Of a stretch of DNA of 64,000 nt, positions 57,158-64,000 are shown piece by piece. The stretch spans positions 806,001-870,000 of the forward strand of contig FSRV01000001.1 of assembly GCA_900142905.1 (NCBI GenBank), given 5' to 3'. Both the position numbers and the translations under genes were made by a program. The first letter of the stretch is position 1, and each line of letters opens with the position of its first letter. Origin of the DNA: Burkholderia sp. GAS332. GTDB lineage: Bacteria > Pseudomonadota > Gammaproteobacteria > Burkholderiales > Burkholderiaceae. The notes below the pieces were generated by a model that had not been told where the DNA came from, ran no database searches, and saw only the letters and a program-made list of their open reading frames with translations.

Positions 57158-58252
57158 ATGACTCAATCCACACAATCCGATAAGCAGGACATGACGGCGA
57201 TCGTCTGTCACGCACCGAAAGACTATCGCGTCGAACAGGTGTCGAAGCCTAAGGCCCGCGCGCATGAACTGGTGATTCGTATCGCCGCGTGCGGCATCTG
57301 CGCGAGCGATTGTAAATGCCATTCTGGCGCGAAGATGTTCTGGGGCGGCCCGAACCCGTGGGTTAAAGCGCCGGTGATCCCGGGCCACGAATTCTTTGGT
57401 TTTGTCGAAGAAATCGGCGAGGGCGCGGCCGATCACTTCGGCGTGAAGATGGGTGACCGCGTGATCGCCGAACAGATCGTGCCGTGCGGCAAGTGCCGCT
57501 ATTGCAAATCCGGCCAGTACTGGATGTGCGAGGTGCACAACATCTTCGGCTTCCAGCGCGAAGTCGCGGACGGGGGGATGGCCGAATACATGCGCATTCC
57601 GCCGACCGCGATCGTCCACAAGATTCCCGACGGCATCTCGCTCGAAGATGCGGCGATCATAGAACCGCTCGCGTGTGCGATCCACACGGTGAACCGCGGC
57701 GAACTCCAACTCGATGACGTGGTGGTGATCGCGGGCGCGGGTCCGCTTGGCTTGATGATGACGCAAGTCGCGCATCTGAAGACGCCGAAGAAACTCGTCG
57801 TGATCGATCTGGTTGAAGAGCGCCTGGCGCTGGCACGCGAATACGGTGCGGACGTGACGATCAATCCGAAACAGGACGACGCGCTGGCGATCATTCATTC
57901 GCTGACCGACGGCTATGGTTGCGATGTGTACATCGAAACGACTGGCGCGCCGATCGGCGTCAATCAAGGCATGGAGATGATTCGCAAGCTTGGGCGTTTC
58001 GTCGAATTCTCCGTGTTCGGTGCGGATACGACGCTCGACTGGTCGGTGATTGGCGACCGCAAGGAACTCGATGTACGCGGCGCGCATCTCGGCCCATACT
58101 GTTATCCGATTGCGATCGATTTGCTGGCGCGCGGACTCGTTACGTCGAAGGGTATCGTCACGCACGGCTTTTCGCTGGAAGAATGGGACGAAGCGATCAA
58201 GGTCGCTAATTCTCTCGATTCGATCAAGGTGTTGATGAAGCCGCGCGGCTGA
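57158..58252 (+). CDS. Zinc-dependent polyol (erythritol/threitol- or pentitol-type) dehydrogenase
   Basis: This 364-residue medium-chain dehydrogenase has catalytic zinc ligands in CGICASDCKCHSGAK and GHEF and structural cysteines in PCGKCRYCKSGQYWMC. The Rossmann motif is VIAGAGPLGLMMTQVAHL with VVIDLVEERL after it, pointing to NAD. It resembles sorbitol- and erythritol/threitol-type dehydrogenases. It sits between a ribose-type importer and an FGGY kinase, so it should oxidise the imported polyol to a ketose. The exact substrate is not readable from sequence. Confidence 0.87.
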   Translation: MTQSTQSDKQDMTAIVCHAPKDYRVEQVSKPKARAHELVIRIAACGICASDCKCHSGAKMFWGGPNPWVKAPVIPGHEFFGFVEEIGEGAADHFGVKMGDRVIAEQIVPCGKCRYCKSGQYWMCEVHNIFGFQREVADGGMAEYMRIPPTAIVHKIPDGISLEDAAIIEPLACAIHTVNRGELQLDDVVVIAGAGPLGLMMTQVAHLKTPKKLVVIDLVEERLALAREYGADVTINPKQDDALAIIHSLTDGYGCDVYIETTGAPIGVNQGMEMIRKLGRFVEFSVFGADTTLDWSVIGDRKELDVRGAHLGPYCYPIAIDLLARGLVTSKGIVTHGFSLEEWDEAIKVANSLDSIKVLMKPRG

Positions 58253-58303
58253 GGGTTTAGCGCGGCGCAGATCAAGGACGAGCGGCATATAAACGGAGAC
58301 TGT

Positions 58304-59848
58304 ATGGACTACGTCATCGGCGTCGATATCGGCACGCAGAGCACCAAGGCGCTGCTGGTCGATCAGCACGGCGCGATCGTCGCGCAGCATGCGTCGAGCT
58401 ATCAGCCGGATACGCCCAAGCCGCTATGGGCGGAGCAGTGGCCGGCGGTGTGGTGGAAGGCGGTGGTGGAGTGTATTGCTGCGTGCGTCGGCAAAGCGAA
58501 GGAGGCGGGCGTTGCGGCGAAGTCGATCAAAGCGGTGTGCGTGAGCAGCTTGTATGGCGGATCGGGGATTCCCGTCGATAGCGAGATGCGGCCGCTTTAT
58601 CCGTGTCTGATCTGGATGGACCGCCGCGCGACCGATCAGGTTGAGTGGGTGCGTGAACATATCGATCTCGAGCGGTTGTACGCAATTACGGGCAACGGCG
58701 TAGACAGCTACTACGGCTACACGAAGATGTTGTGGCTGCGCGATCATGAGCCGGATGTGTGGGCGCATACACGTTACTTCCTGCCGCCGAATGCTTATGT
58801 GATTTATATGCTGACCGGTGAGGTTGCCGTCGATCATAGTTCGGCGGGGAACATCGGCGGTATCTACGACATCGCAAAGCGAGACTGGTCGGATGAGGCG
58901 CTCGACATGCTCGGCATTCCCGCGACGATGATGCCGGAGCGGCTGGTGGAGTCGTCCGACGTGGTGGGTGGGTTGTTGTCGCAGTGGACCGAACAGCTTG
59001 GATTGGAGGCGGGCACGGCGATCGTTGCGGGTGGGGTGGATGCCGCAGTGGCGACGTTTGCTGCGGGCGTCACGCGGGCGGGGCAGCACGTTGCGATGAT
59101 CGGTACGAGTATGTGCTGGGGGTATATCAATCAGACTGTCGATGCGCGACATGGTTTGATCAGCATGCCGCATGTGTTCAATGGTCAGCGCGATATTTAT
59201 GTATTCGGCGGCGCGATCACAGCGGGTGCTTCGGTGACGTGGTATCGCGAGCAGTTCTGTCATGCGGAGACTGAGGCGGCGCGCGCAATGCCGAACGGGG
59301 ATCCGCATCGGTTGCTGGAAGAGAGTGCTTCTCAGATCCCGGCGGGCTCGGACGGTGTGATGTTCTTGCCGTATTTGATGGGTGAACGGAGTCCCGTCTG
59401 GGACGCGAAGGCGAGTGGTGCGTTTGTTGGTCTGAACCTGTTTCATACACGGGCGCATCTGTATCGTGCGGTGTTGGAGGGCGTGTCCTTCGCGTTGAAG
59501 CACAACATCGAGGCGGGGCGTAAAGGTGCGCAATCGTTGGATGACAAGTTGATCGTCGTGGGCGGCGCCGCGCATTCGGATCTCTGGATGCAGATCATTG
59601 CGGACATTACCGGCTATCCGGTCTACACGATCGAGCAGGACGTGGAGGCTGCGATGGGGGCGGCGTTGCTGGCTGGCGTCGGGGTTGGTCTGGTATCGCG
59701 TGAAGAAGCGCAGAGCGGATGGGTCACGCTGATTGAACGTGCGGAGCCGAACGCGCAACGGATGGCGTTGTATGAGCAGCGGTTCGGCGTTTATACGGAT
59801 TTGTATCCGGCGTTGAAGCCGGTCATGCATCGGTTGCAGACATCATGA
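58304..59848 (+). CDS. FGGY-family carbohydrate kinase of the polyol operon
   Basis: This 514-residue kinase has the N-terminal phosphate-binding region YVIGVDIGTQSTKALLVDQH, the DRRATDQVEW region, the ADP-binding MIGTSMCWGYI segment, and LPYLMGERSPVWDAKASGAF plus VVGGAAHSDLWMQIIADI near the C-terminus. It is distinct from both xylulokinase-like genes in this window (no SGQMHG motif; here SSLYGGSGIPV). Candidate substrates are xylulose, ribulose, erythrulose or erythritol. GGAGA precedes the ATG, and it overlaps the next gene by four bases. Confidence 0.88.
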   Translation: MDYVIGVDIGTQSTKALLVDQHGAIVAQHASSYQPDTPKPLWAEQWPAVWWKAVVECIAACVGKAKEAGVAAKSIKAVCVSSLYGGSGIPVDSEMRPLYPCLIWMDRRATDQVEWVREHIDLERLYAITGNGVDSYYGYTKMLWLRDHEPDVWAHTRYFLPPNAYVIYMLTGEVAVDHSSAGNIGGIYDIAKRDWSDEALDMLGIPATMMPERLVESSDVVGGLLSQWTEQLGLEAGTAIVAGGVDAAVATFAAGVTRAGQHVAMIGTSMCWGYINQTVDARHGLISMPHVFNGQRDIYVFGGAITAGASVTWYREQFCHAETEAARAMPNGDPHRLLEESASQIPAGSDGVMFLPYLMGERSPVWDAKASGAFVGLNLFHTRAHLYRAVLEGVSFALKHNIEAGRKGAQSLDDKLIVVGGAAHSDLWMQIIADITGYPVYTIEQDVEAAMGAALLAGVGVGLVSREEAQSGWVTLIERAEPNAQRMALYEQRFGVYTDLYPALKPVMHRLQTS

Positions 59849-60582
59849 ATGCTACTTTTGATTTTTCGGGTCGCTCGATTCTGGTTACGGGTGCATCGAG
59901 TGGGATTGGGCGGGCTACGGTTGAAGCGTTGTGCGCTTCTGGAGCGAACGTGGTCGCCGCGGCGCGGAATGTGAATGAGCTCGCGCGCTTAGCTGAGGAG
60001 ACTGGTTGCGAGCCGTTGATGCTCGATGTCAGCGATGAGGCCGCTATTGATGAAGCGCTGGGATCGCTCGAAGCATTTGATGGGCTCGTGAATTGCGCGG
60101 GCATTGCATTACTTGAGCGTGCCGTGGATACGACCGGCGCTAGTTTCGATCGCGTGATGGCGGTGAATGCTCGAGGGGCGGTGCTGGTTGCCAAGTACGT
60201 GGCCCGCGGGATGATCGATGCTAAACGCGCCGGAAGCATAGTGAACGTTTCCAGTCAGGCTGCGCTCGTGGCGCTGGATGACCATTTGAGCTATTCGGCT
60301 TCCAAGGCTGCGCTCGATGCTGTGACTCGTGCTCTGTGTATCGAGTTGGGGCCTTACAGTATTCGGGTGAATAGCGTCAATCCGACTGTGACGTTGACAC
60401 CGATGGCAGTGCAGGCATGGAGTGATCCTGCGAAGCGTGATCCCGCTTTGATGGCGATTCCGTTGCGGCGCTTTGCAGAGTCCGCTGAGGTCGCTGCGCC
60501 GATCATGTTTTTGTTGAGCGACGCGGCTTCCATGATTAGTGGAGTTTGCTTGCCGATTGATGGCGGTTATACCGCTCGCTAG
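59845..60582 (+). CDS. SDR-family oxidoreductase, L-xylulose-reductase-like
   Basis: This 245-residue classical short-chain dehydrogenase has cofactor motif TGASSGIGRA (residues 15-24), NCAGIA, and the triad Ser136, Tyr150, Lys154 (SSQ, YSASK). ARN at 41-43 after the second strand is the pattern seen in NADP-dependent carbonyl or L-xylulose reductases. The C-terminus ends SGVCLPIDGGYTAR. It starts within the stop codon of the kinase gene and closes the operon. Its likely role is interconverting L-xylulose and xylitol, or a similar pair. Confidence 0.88.
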   Translation: MNATFDFSGRSILVTGASSGIGRATVEALCASGANVVAAARNVNELARLAEETGCEPLMLDVSDEAAIDEALGSLEAFDGLVNCAGIALLERAVDTTGASFDRVMAVNARGAVLVAKYVARGMIDAKRAGSIVNVSSQAALVALDDHLSYSASKAALDAVTRALCIELGPYSIRVNSVNPTVTLTPMAVQAWSDPAKRDPALMAIPLRRFAESAEVAAPIMFLLSDAASMISGVCLPIDGGYTAR

Positions 60583-60983
60583 GTGATATGTTTGCCCGCG
60601 TGCTCTGAACGCGGCGGCAAATCGTGGTCCTACGCACGGATACGCACGGCGTCCGTGGCACGCACTGCACGCCGACGATTGCGCCTGTGTCACTCTGCGA
60701 ATGATTGACGGCGTCATGGGTGACGATGCCGCGCGCAGCGTTTCCCTCCTCGTTGTAGATAGCTACTTTCGTGCTTTCCATCTTCCTTGACTGTCCTCGA
60801 TGCGGGCATTGTTGGCGCGCCGCTTAGCGTCGATCGTCCGCTGAAGCCTGTCATTTCGGCAGGTTTGTGAAGATGTGTTGCGTGGTTGAAATTTTCCGAA
60901 TTGTCCTATTCGGGATTCACGCATCCCTGATGCAACGTCGAATTAGTACGAATTTCTAACGACGTATTACAACAGGGAGATTC
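60583..60983. other. Gene-free gap between the polyol operon and the RHS toxin gene
   Basis: In these 401 bases I see no convincing gene. A minus-strand frame of 81 codons (60536-60781) is open but has no family resemblance and no properly spaced ribosome-binding site. The last 100 bases are AT-richer and probably carry the RHS gene promoter, but no clear hexamers stand out. AGGGAGA lies four bases before the RHS ATG. Confidence 0.4.
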
Positions 60984-63440
60984 ATGAACCCAAGAAACCC
61001 GTCTTGCGGGGCTGTCGTCAACCTGGCGCGCCTGCTGGCCGCATTCGCACTACTTCTGATCGCGTTCGGCGCAAGAGCAGACTACACGTCCGACTGCACC
61101 AGCCGCTACGCAAAGTCTGGCGCTGTACAAGGCACCAAATCGTGCGCGCTTACCGTGGCAAGTAATACGCCGGGTGGTCAAGGCGGCTACTCGTGCCTTA
61201 ACGACATCGATCTCATCAAGCAATGGTGCGCGGGCGAAACCGACCCGCAGCCTGAGCAATCCTGTCCAGTTGCTGATCCCGTCTATCCGGGCAGCGGTGC
61301 CGTCACGCTGACTGAAAGCGATTTCGTGAGTGGTGACGACGTACCGATGGTGTTCACGCGAACCTATCGTTCAACGCCGCTCGCGAAAAATATCGGCGCG
61401 ATGGGGCCGGTCTGGTTCCATAGCTGGCAGCGCAACCTGGGCCTGGCGAACGCGAACAGCGGCAACTCGTCAAAGATCCTTGCTTATCGCGAGAATGGCG
61501 AGCCTATTACGTTCAATTGGTCAAGCGGTGTGTGGCGCGTGTCTGGAAGTCCCGTCTTGAGTTTGGCGCAAAGCGGCTCAGGGTGGACGCTAACCAATCA
61601 GACAACCGGCACTACTGAAACGTACTCTGCGCAAGGCGTCCTGCTTTCAGAGAGCACCAGAACCGGATTCCTTCGAACACTGAACTATGACGGCAGCGGG
61701 TTGCTTACCGTTATCACTCAGCATGCAGCAGGAACAAGCGCGAACAATGACCTGACTGTGCGACTGGAATACGACGACAAGCGGCGCGTCTCCCGGCTGC
61801 TTGATCCGGTCAGCGGCATCACGCAGTACGGGTACGACAACAATAGCAATCTGACTTCTGTCACCTGGCCTGACGGTAATGTTCGACGTTACGCTTATGA
61901 CGACGCGCGGTTCAAGAATGCAATAACCGGGGAGATTGATGAAGCCGGTACGCGTATTGCGACGTGGAGCTACGACGCACAGGGTCGTGCGAGCGCCGTT
62001 AGCCATCCTGACGCGTCGCGCAATGTGCAGTTCGCCTATGGCAACGGCGCAACTACGTTGAGCTATGGGAAAAGCAACCTCACGATTCATTTTTCTTCGA
62101 CCGGAGGCGTGCTGCGCCCTACGGGCACCGGTTCGACCAAAGGTGCAACGAAAACTGCATGGGAATCGGACGGTAATCTTGGGTCGCAAACCGGGATCGA
62201 CGGCAGCAGTCAGGAGTACACATACGACAATGCCGGCCGTCCCACACGTCTGGTAGTCCACAGTGCGTCGGGCACATCCGTGACCTCGGTTCGCTATGCC
62301 GACGCGACGACGCTCCGTCCTTCATCGATGGCGCAGCCAGGTAAGGTGCGGGCATTCGTGTATGACGCGACCGGCAATGTCACGGGATTCAGCGAGTTCT
62401 CCACGAGCGATCCAACTGGAGAAAGCGCGTTCGATGCTAAAGCGTCTGGGCAGCAAAGGACAGCAGGTGTTGCCTACGACTCGTCAAATCGTGCGGTAGC
62501 GGCTCTTGAATATTTTAACGGAAGCAAGACCGCTGACTGGCTGTACTTCTATGACGCGACGGGCAATCTGCGCCTTGCCACCGATAGGGTATCGGGGTGG
62601 ACGCTGGGCATGATGGGCAGGGACGCAGCGCACCGCGCTACCTATCTGGCTGGCGACAATCGAGAAGCACTTATCACCTATAACGCACGAGGGCGGGTAA
62701 CGCAGTTCGCTTATTTCGAGTATCCAACCACGTTGAACGGGGGGCTTCATCGGACGCTGACCGTCAAATATAGTTACTCCGCCGATGGGCAAATCGTGTC
62801 CCGTACAGGCACAGTCGCAAAGAACAACGGTGGCTCGACGTTTATGGGTGACGCGACGCCAATAAGCAGCGACGAAATTGACCAATGGTTGGATAACTAC
62901 GAGTCGGGGATCAACCCCGTTGGGCCGCCTGCTAATTTACACGGCCTGCTAAAGGCGTTGCAATCTGTACAGGAGCCTGGCCTGGAACCGGTCTGCATCG
63001 AATGCGCATTCGTCATTCCGCTGCGCTGGGCTAACACAGGTTATAACGTTTTCAAAGACCCGATCTGGGCGGGCATTGGGAGAGGGGGCAAAACATCAGC
63101 GGAAGCTAAACAGTGTGCGGAGCTTCCACCGCAACTGACGTTTGAGGAGATGAGTGTGATTCTTCGGGAAGCTGCCCGGGGCGAAAAGAATTTCGGTCTG
63201 GGCTCGGCAACCCGCGCCGACGCTGAAGTGCTAGGTGAGGCTTGGGTAGGCTCCGGAGCCAGGCAGTCCAAGACCAACCCAAATGCACGTATAAGTAAAG
63301 ATGGATTAAGACAGTATAGGGGACCAGATGAGAAGCCAAACAGTACTCAGGCCACCAGCGGTGTTCAGGCAAACTTCGAATCAAGACAGGTTCCAAATGG
63401 AAAGTTCATCAATAACGGTCATTTAGACATTCTTCCGTAG
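60984..63440 (+). CDS. Secreted RHS/YD-repeat protein with C-terminal toxin-like module
   Basis: This 818-residue protein has a Sec signal peptide (residues 1-32, FALLLIAFGARAD), a cysteine-containing N-terminal region, a DUF6531-type segment (about 95-160, DFVSGDDVPMVFTRTYRS) and scattered YD/RHS repeats (about 235-600, such as YDNNSNLTSVTWPDGNVRR). The usual end of the RHS core (a DPxG motif) is missing. A linker leads to a C-terminal module (about 728-818: NFGLGSATRADAEVLGEAWV, DGLRQYRGP, VQANFESR, NGHLDI) of a kind recurrent at the ends of CdiA/RHS toxins. The immunity gene follows after eight bases. Confidence 0.85.
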   Translation: MNPRNPSCGAVVNLARLLAAFALLLIAFGARADYTSDCTSRYAKSGAVQGTKSCALTVASNTPGGQGGYSCLNDIDLIKQWCAGETDPQPEQSCPVADPVYPGSGAVTLTESDFVSGDDVPMVFTRTYRSTPLAKNIGAMGPVWFHSWQRNLGLANANSGNSSKILAYRENGEPITFNWSSGVWRVSGSPVLSLAQSGSGWTLTNQTTGTTETYSAQGVLLSESTRTGFLRTLNYDGSGLLTVITQHAAGTSANNDLTVRLEYDDKRRVSRLLDPVSGITQYGYDNNSNLTSVTWPDGNVRRYAYDDARFKNAITGEIDEAGTRIATWSYDAQGRASAVSHPDASRNVQFAYGNGATTLSYGKSNLTIHFSSTGGVLRPTGTGSTKGATKTAWESDGNLGSQTGIDGSSQEYTYDNAGRPTRLVVHSASGTSVTSVRYADATTLRPSSMAQPGKVRAFVYDATGNVTGFSEFSTSDPTGESAFDAKASGQQRTAGVAYDSSNRAVAALEYFNGSKTADWLYFYDATGNLRLATDRVSGWTLGMMGRDAAHRATYLAGDNREALITYNARGRVTQFAYFEYPTTLNGGLHRTLTVKYSYSADGQIVSRTGTVAKNNGGSTFMGDATPISSDEIDQWLDNYESGINPVGPPANLHGLLKALQSVQEPGLEPVCIECAFVIPLRWANTGYNVFKDPIWAGIGRGGKTSAEAKQCAELPPQLTFEEMSVILREAARGEKNFGLGSATRADAEVLGEAWVGSGARQSKTNPNARISKDGLRQYRGPDEKPNSTQATSGVQANFESRQVPNGKFINNGHLDILP

Positions 63441-63448
63441 AGTTAAAA

Positions 63449-63811
63449 ATGCGAGCAGAGTTGAAGTTCATTGATTCGCCAGACATCGATTTCGATAGCT
63501 ACAGTCCGGAGGACGAAGATTGTTTCTCCTTTCCGATCGGAATGACAATAGGGTACGAAGGTGGTAAGGGCGGGGATATTTTCCAAATGATTGTCTGCAC
63601 GCCCACCTGGATTGCCAGGGAAAATCAAGGGAGAACTGCGGTCGTAGGGACGGGCTTGCTGGTCGTCTTCAGATATGACTGGCCGGCGATTCTATCGGCG
63701 ATTCAGGAAATCGTTAGTGCATGTACTGCCGATGATTGGTCGGCACTCGCGCAGAAACTGAGCCGAATCGCCGACTGGGAATTCGAGGACTACCGCCCGT
63801 ACCAGGGTTAA
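63449..63811 (+). CDS. Imm8-like immunity protein
   Basis: This 120-residue acidic cytoplasmic protein begins MRAELKFIDSPDIDFDSY and ends in LSRIADWEFEDYRPYQG. That N-terminal MRAELK..SPD pattern, a middle VCTPTWIA and the C-terminal W-E-F-x-D-Y are the marks of the Imm8 immunity family. It begins eight bases after the toxin stop with no strong ribosome-binding site, consistent with coupling. It should neutralise the RHS protein's C-terminal module in the producing cell. Confidence 0.82.
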   Translation: MRAELKFIDSPDIDFDSYSPEDEDCFSFPIGMTIGYEGGKGGDIFQMIVCTPTWIARENQGRTAVVGTGLLVVFRYDWPAILSAIQEIVSACTADDWSALAQKLSRIADWEFEDYRPYQG

Positions 63812-64000
63812 GCGGGAAATTGGCAAGGCGCGAGCAATCTTGCCTTTTTCGTCGCTGCGGCGTGAAGCGGTCAGCGGTCTTTCTAGGTCTGGACTACAGA
63901 TCGTCTAGTCTTGACGAATCGACATTGATTTGCAAAGACGGTTCGAGGCAATCGACCTCCTAGCTCAAAGGACAGCCCCTACGCTACGACAGGAGCGCAG
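63812..64000. other. Window end after the immunity gene, nothing assigned
   Basis: These 189 bases contain only short open frames without recognisable features. Displaced toxin C-termini or further immunity genes often follow such modules, but none can be supported from what is visible here. Confidence 0.3.

Noticed and set aside
60536..60781. 81-codon minus-strand frame beginning MESTKVAIYNEEGNAARG
   Set aside because: It has no family resemblance, the AAGGAAG is directly against the ATG with no spacing, and it overlaps the end of the SDR gene. It remains possible as a gene remnant.

Overview
This is a high-GC window from a betaproteobacterium of the Burkholderiaceae, most likely a Paraburkholderia main chromosome. 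Three things point there: the pgk-pyk-fba-purC-purE-purK order, the BpeAB-OprB/AcrAB-type efflux operon with its divergent TetR gene, and the Burkholderia-style dispersed repeats. About sixty genes are supported. I saw no rRNA, tRNA, CRISPR array, insertion sequence or prophage.

Layout. 1-4082: a leftward ilvE - zinc-finger - waaF - unknown-gene cluster, divergent from the amino-acid exporter pair azlC-azlD. 4355-12868: glycolysis (pgk, pyk, fba), purine synthesis (purC, purE, purK) and a Sua5-type tRNA-modification enzyme. 12882-13540: two inverted ~220-bp repeat arms with no convincing gene. 13670-23779: envelope functions, namely a GDSL lipoprotein esterase, a sterol-desaturase-like membrane enzyme, a PBP4-type DacB, a QseBC/PmrAB-type two-component system, a DegP/MucD protease with matching regulator boxes upstream, and three small or accessory genes. 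23900-32806: a GlxA/AraC regulator divergent from an isochorismatase-like hydrolase, then a TetR repressor divergent from a complete RND efflux operon with a well-preserved AcrR-type operator. 32988-41379: an NCS2 purine permease, an orphan FGGY kinase, the glutathione-dependent formaldehyde pair frmA-fghA, and a znuABC-type metal importer with an unusual histidine tail on the ATPase.

41702-60582 is a polyol-catabolism island of about 19 kb. The first half has a sorbitol-type dehydrogenase, a SmoEFGK/MtlEFGK-type ABC importer, a HAD phosphatase, a SorC-family regulator, xylulokinase and D-arabinitol dehydrogenase. Two operons here share a 31-bp upstream element at the same distance from their start codons, so they probably form one regulon. 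The second half has an AraC-type regulator, a ribose-type ABC importer, a zinc polyol dehydrogenase, an FGGY kinase and an L-xylulose-reductase-like SDR. It looks like a complete but unassigned polyol pathway.

60984-63811 holds a short, secreted RHS-repeat protein with a C-terminal toxin-like module, followed after 8 bases by an Imm8-like immunity protein. This is the most accessory-looking part of the window and probably a polymorphic toxin-immunity module.
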